64,000 nt of DNA from Actinomycetota bacterium (lineage in GTDB: Bacteria; Actinomycetota; Acidimicrobiia; Acidimicrobiales; Ilumatobacteraceae): positions 62,001 through 126,000 of the forward strand of contig JAPOJQ010000002.1 of NCBI GenBank assembly GCA_029978335.1. The letters run 5' to 3'. Under the pieces are notes generated by a model. That model did no database searches, was not told the DNA's origin, and was given only the letters and a program-made list of their open reading frames with translations. This document shows, piece by piece, positions 60,086 to 64,000 of the stretch. Each line of letters opens with the position of its first letter. The stretch's first letter is position 1. Position numbers and translations under genes: made by a program.

Positions 60086-60174
60086 TTGTGGCGGGCAGGA
60101 CGCTATCAGCCCACGTCGCCGACGACACCTGCTCGCAAGCACTCGCTAGTGGGCTGCCAGCGCCCGGAAATGAC

Positions 60175-60200
60175 GATGACCGGCCTGAGGGCCGGTCATC
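60175..60200 (-). terminator. Hairpin between tRNA genes
   Basis: GATGACCGGCC-TGAG-GGCCGGTCATC 11-bp perfect stem downstream of tRNA-Gln. Confidence 0.65.
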
Positions 60201-60207
60201 GAAGTGG

Positions 60208-60279
60208 TTGGGGTGCAAGGACTTGAACCCTGAATAACAGAACCAGAATCTGCTGTGTTGCCAATTACACCACACCCCA
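60208..60279 (-). tRNA. tRNA-Gln (CTG)
   Basis: Reverse complement TGGGGTGTGGTGTAATTGGCAACACAGCAGATTCTGGTTCTGTTATTCAGGGTTCAAGTCCTTGCACCCCA; anticodon loop TTCTGGT. Confidence 0.93.
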
Positions 60280-60325
60280 TTGGGTGACCGGATTGTATCG
60301 CTCGGGCTGCGAACGACCACCCCGA

Positions 60326-60931
60326 TCAACCGGCGCCGGACAGCACACGAAAGCCAGCGATGCGCCCGACCGCCACCCCAGCCGCCTCAACCACGTGGCG
60401 TCGCGCTGATGCCCAACCGGTAATCACCGAGGTGGTCGTCGATGACACACCGACCGTCACTGTGCCCCCAATCGAACGCTCCGCAATCATGCGTGAACGC
60501 AACGCATGGTGTGGGTCGGTCACCACGACGACTGACGTGATGTCATTCGCCACTACCAATTCCGCCACACCTTGCATCGATTCATACGTGGTCGTTCCCG
60601 AGTCCTCCGCGAGTATCGCTGCAGCGGGCACACCTGCGTCGACGAGGTAGCGATGCGATGCCGCGGCTTCGGTAAAACGGTCCCCGGGCTGGCTGCCACC
60701 GGTCACGATGATCCACTCGACCCCGCCTGACGACCAGAGTGCCACCGCTGCATCGAGACGGGCTGCCAACTGTGGCGACGGTCGTCCGTCGTATTGAGCA
60801 GCACCCATGACGACCAGTGCATCAACTGGTGGCTGCGCGTGTTGGCGGCCGACAACAACGACCTGCACCAAGGTGGCCAGCAGATACGCGGCCAGCAGTG
60901 CGACGCCGATCAGTCCACGCCGCCACCACAT
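60326..60931 (-). CDS. YdcF/DUF218 family membrane-anchored protein
   Basis: ALVVMGAAQYDGRPSPQLAARLDAAVALWSSGGVEWIIVTGGSQPGD.FTEAAASHRYLVDAGVPAAAILAEDSGTTTYESMQGV. Confidence 0.92.
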   Translation of the reverse strand: MWWRRGLIGVALLAAYLLATLVQVVVVGRQHAQPPVDALVVMGAAQYDGRPSPQLAARLDAAVALWSSGGVEWIIVTGGSQPGDRFTEAAASHRYLVDAGVPAAAILAEDSGTTTYESMQGVAELVVANDITSVVVVTDPHHALRSRMIAERSIGGTVTVGVSSTTTSVITGWASARRHVVEAAGVAVGRIAGFRVLSGAG

Positions 60932-60937
60932 CGGTGT

Positions 60938-62329
60938 TCAGCCCGATGCTCGCTCAATCGCCGCTCGCATACGTCCAAGCGACACGTCAACTCCGAGCAC
61001 CTCAAGCGACTCAAACAGCGGCGGGCCAACCGTGCGGCCAGTCACCGCAACCCGCACCGGTGCTTGGGCTTTGCCCAGCTTGAGGTCGAACGTCGTCATC
61101 ACCTGCTCAAGCGTCGACTTCAGCACCTCCGCTGACCAGTCCTCGAGCGCTGCATAGGCATCAACTGTCGCCGTCAACAAGGCGAGCGAGTAGTCCGCCG
61201 CCATCACCTTGTTCCACGACTCCTCGTCGATCACCACCTCGCTAAAGATGAAGTCGACCAGCGCGGGCACGTCGGAGAATGTCACGAGGCGCGGCTGAAT
61301 GTGTGGAGCGATCGCCGCGAGTTGGTCCTTGGACCACTCGTCAGGAACCCAGCGACAACACTCCTCAGCAAAGGCATCGGCCGACATCATGCGGATGTAC
61401 TCACCGTTGAACGCAGCGAGTTTGCGGACATCGAAAAACGCTGGGGACAGGTTCACATCTTCAAGATGGAACAATGACTCGATCTCGGCCCACGGAAGGA
61501 TCTCGCGGTCATCGCCCGGCGACCAACCAAGCGTCATGAGGTAATTCACCATCGCCTCGGCGAGGAACCCTTCCGACCGATATTGCTCGAGAGCCACCTT
61601 GTCGCGACGCTTCGACAGTTTCTTGCGCTGCTCATTCACGAGTACCGGCACATGCCCCCACACCGGGGGACGCTCGCCGAGTGCGGTCCACAACATCTGC
61701 TGTTTGGGTGTATTCGGTAAATGCTCCTCGGCACGAACCACATGCGTGATGCCCATGGTGACGTCGTCAACCACATTCGCCAAGTTGAAGACCGGACTGC
61801 CATTGCCCCGCAGCAGCACGAAGTCTTCGATCACCGCATTGTCAAAGTTGACTCGACCGCGAACGAGATCGTCGACGACGGTGGTGCCGTCGGGAACCCG
61901 AAAACGAAGGACGCGCCCAGGCCCAGGGCCAAGACCAAGATCACGCGACCAACCGCCGTAACCGGTCCCACCCTCGGATGCCGCTCGCTCAGCAATCTCA
62001 TCGGGCGTCATCGCGCAGTAGTACGCATGGCCGGCGGCGTGCAACTTCGCAGCAGCATCAAGATGCTGATCTGTTCCGCTGCTCTGGAAGTACGGGCCCT
62101 CGAACACCGGATCGTCCGACGAAATACCGAGCCATGCGAGTGCGTCGATGATCCCGTCGGTCCACTCAGGACGATTACGAGCGTCATCCGTGTCCTCGAT
62201 ACGCAAGACGAAACGACCACCGAGCTGGCGAGCCAATGCCCAGTTGAACAAGGCAGTTCGAGCGCCGCCAACGTGGAAGAAACCCGTCGGCGAGGGGGCA
62301 AAACGAAACCGCGGAGTTGACGACGTCAT
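60938..62329 (-). CDS. gltX: Glutamyl-tRNA synthetase
   Basis: [45 protein letters not shown]...[15 protein letters not shown]...[33 protein letters not shown]. Confidence 0.97.
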   Translation of the reverse strand: MTSSTPRFRFAPSPTGFFHVGGARTALFNWALARQLGGRFVLRIEDTDDARNRPEWTDGIIDALAWLGISSDDPVFEGPYFQSSGTDQHLDAAAKLHAAGHAYYCAMTPDEIAERAASEGGTGYGGWSRDLGLGPGPGRVLRFRVPDGTTVVDDLVRGRVNFDNAVIEDFVLLRGNGSPVFNLANVVDDVTMGITHVVRAEEHLPNTPKQQMLWTALGERPPVWGHVPVLVNEQRKKLSKRRDKVALEQYRSEGFLAEAMVNYLMTLGWSPGDDREILPWAEIESLFHLEDVNLSPAFFDVRKLAAFNGEYIRMMSADAFAEECCRWVPDEWSKDQLAAIAPHIQPRLVTFSDVPALVDFIFSEVVIDEESWNKVMAADYSLALLTATVDAYAALEDWSAEVLKSTLEQVMTTFDLKLGKAQAPVRVAVTGRTVGPPLFESLEVLGVDVSLGRMRAAIERASG

Positions 62330-62390
62330 CGTTCACGACGTTACCGGCAGCCCGGTCCTGTCGACCGCACCGCCAGTTACCATCAACGAC

Positions 62391-63098
62391 ATGGCGACGG
62401 GCGAGGCACATGATGGTCACCGCAGCGTCTCGGGCGGTCTTGCCCGCGCTGCGGTATTCGGCGTGAATGACGGGCTCGTCTCCAACGTGTCGTTGATCCT
62501 TGGTTTCGCGGCGAGCGGTGTTGATTCGTCGATCGTCCGCCTCGCCGGACTCGCCGGCGCCGTCGCTGGAGCAGTGTCCATGGCGGCCGGGGAATGGGTC
62601 AGCGTGTCAGCCCAGAACGATCTCATCCGTCGTGAGCTCGCCATCGAACTCCAAGAATTGCGGCACAACACCGAACATGAGACCGCTGAACTCGCTGCGA
62701 TCTACGAAGGTCACGGCATGGAGGCCCACAGTGCTGCCACCGCTGCCGCCGAGGTGATGCGTTCGCCTGAATCAGCGCTCAGCGTGCATGCACGAGAAGA
62801 ACTCGGTGTCGACCCGCACGACCTTCCCTCTGCATGGAAGGCAGCGATGTGGTCGATTATTTCCTTCCTCTTTGGTGCGCTGTTGCCGATTGTCCCGTGG
62901 TACCTCGGCGCTGGCACTGGGGCGACGATCGCGTCGCTCAGCATTGGCGTGCTCGCTGCAGCCGGCGTCGGTGCAGCCGTTGGACGCTTTGCTGAACGCC
63001 CACTGCCATGGGCCATGGTGCGTCAAATGCTCATCGTGCTGGGCGCGTGTGCCGTGACTTACGCCATCGGCCAGGTCTTCGGCATCACGTTGAGCTGA
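62391..63098 (+). CDS. VIT1/CCC1 family iron/manganese transporter
   Basis: LARAAVFGVNDGLVSNVSLILGFA...GLAGAVAGAVSMAAGEWVSVSAQNDLIRREL...SFLFGALLPIVPW. Confidence 0.92.
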   Translation: MATGEAHDGHRSVSGGLARAAVFGVNDGLVSNVSLILGFAASGVDSSIVRLAGLAGAVAGAVSMAAGEWVSVSAQNDLIRRELAIELQELRHNTEHETAELAAIYEGHGMEAHSAATAAAEVMRSPESALSVHAREELGVDPHDLPSAWKAAMWSIISFLFGALLPIVPWYLGAGTGATIASLSIGVLAAAGVGAAVGRFAERPLPWAMVRQMLIVLGACAVTYAIGQVFGITLS

Positions 63099-63150
63099 GC
63101 GAGAACCGTCGCATGCTGCACAACACGACACGACGTGCTGAGATGGCAAC

Positions 63151-63510
63151 GTGAATCAGATCAACGTGCTTGGCACCGAACTTCTCCCCTGCTCCATGGA
63201 TCCGCTCCCCGGCTACTACCGAACCGGTTGTTGCGAGAACCGGGGTGACGATCCGGGCATGCACGTCGTGTGTTGCAGGGTCACCGACGATTTTCTCGCC
63301 TTCTCTGCATCAATGGGCAACGATCTGTCAACGCCGATGCCGACCTATGGCTTCCCGGGTCTCACAGCAGGTGATCAGTGGTGCGTCTGCGCAATGCGAT
63401 GGAAAGAAGCGCTCGATGCCGGCCACGCCTGCCCGGTTGATCTTGAACGCACCCACGTCTCCGCGCTCGAGTACATCGATCTTGACGACCTGCGCGCCCA
63501 CGCCGTGTGA
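63151..63510 (+). CDS. DUF2237 family protein
   Basis: NVLGTELLPCSMDPLPGYYRTGCCENRGDDPGMHVVCCRVTDDFLAFSASMGNDLSTPMPTYGFPGLTAGDQWCVCAMRWKEALDAGHACPV. Confidence 0.92.
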   Translation: MNQINVLGTELLPCSMDPLPGYYRTGCCENRGDDPGMHVVCCRVTDDFLAFSASMGNDLSTPMPTYGFPGLTAGDQWCVCAMRWKEALDAGHACPVDLERTHVSALEYIDLDDLRAHAV

Positions 63511-63525
63511 ACCCCAGGGATCTCG

Positions 63526-64000
63526 CTACGGAATCAGCACCGCAGGGTTCAGTATCCGATCCGGGTTGAGCGCATCACGCACCGCCCGCATCGCATCGAG
63601 TTCTTCTTGCGACCGCTGCCACGGCAGGTGACGTGCCTTTGCCGTTCCGATGCCGTGTTCGGCGCTGATCGAGCCGCCCATCTCCACCACGGCGTTGAGT
63701 ACCAGATCATCGAGTTCGTCATCGACGCTCAGTGCACCTGTCACGTTCACGTGCAGGTTGCCATCGCCTAAATGTCCGAAAATCCATACATGGGCATCGG
63801 GCCTCGCGCGAGCAATCACTCCCCGCACCCGCTCGACCGCTGAACCCAACACCGCAATCGGAAAGGTCACATCGAACTTGTGCGGTGGCCCAATGCGATT
63901 GATCGCCGAGGTGTGTTCATCGCGGAATCGCCACAGCAAGGAACGCGTCGTCGAATCGGTTGCGACCGCAGCATCGAGCACACCGTCGACCGAGGCGACC
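63526..64000 (-). CDS. FAD-linked oxidase (glycolate oxidase/D-lactate dehydrogenase-like) C-terminal part, truncated by window edge
   Basis: VWIFGHLGDGNLHVNV...VVEMGGSISAEHGIGTAKARHLPWQRSQEELDAMRAVRDALNPDRILNPAVLIP. Confidence 0.9.
   Translation of the reverse strand, partial: VASVDGVLDAAVATDSTTRSLLWRFRDEHTSAINRIGPPHKFDVTFPIAVLGSAVERVRGVIARARPDAHVWIFGHLGDGNLHVNVTGALSVDDELDDLVLNAVVEMGGSISAEHGIGTAKARHLPWQRSQEELDAMRAVRDALNPDRILNPAVLIP

Overview
High-GC actinobacterial chromosomal window, probably Acidimicrobiia / Ilumatobacter-like (inferred from gene content and protein style, not searched). It is mostly housekeeping and metabolic genes: lysS-dapD, smpB and ssrA (tmRNA), furA-katG, an aapJQMP-type amino-acid ABC operon, glnS, gltX, tRNA-Glu and tRNA-Gln, many oxidoreductases, amidases and transporters. 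I see no CRISPR array, no prophage and no intact mobile element. The strongest unexpected signal is at 14949-16109. A single thioredoxin-like ORF is interrupted only by an in-frame TGA at the predicted redox-active position (SWAPY-U-GCRYDLPGW). A 6-bp stem with an AGGUU loop follows at SECIS-like spacing, making this a candidate selenoprotein. The second is a photolyase/cryptochrome-like protein (16339-17556) with the FAD-binding domain N-terminal, the alpha/beta domain C-terminal, and a four-cysteine pattern resembling Fe-S photolyases. Other leads are a palindrome between an SbtA-like permease and a divergent winged-helix regulator, a perfect 7-3-7 inverted repeat upstream of furA-katG, a bacterial eRF1-like (baeRF-type) protein, GlnRS in an actinobacterium, and an out-of-phase GCA in the tmRNA tag region. 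All calls come from reading the supplied sequence and translations; no database search was run.
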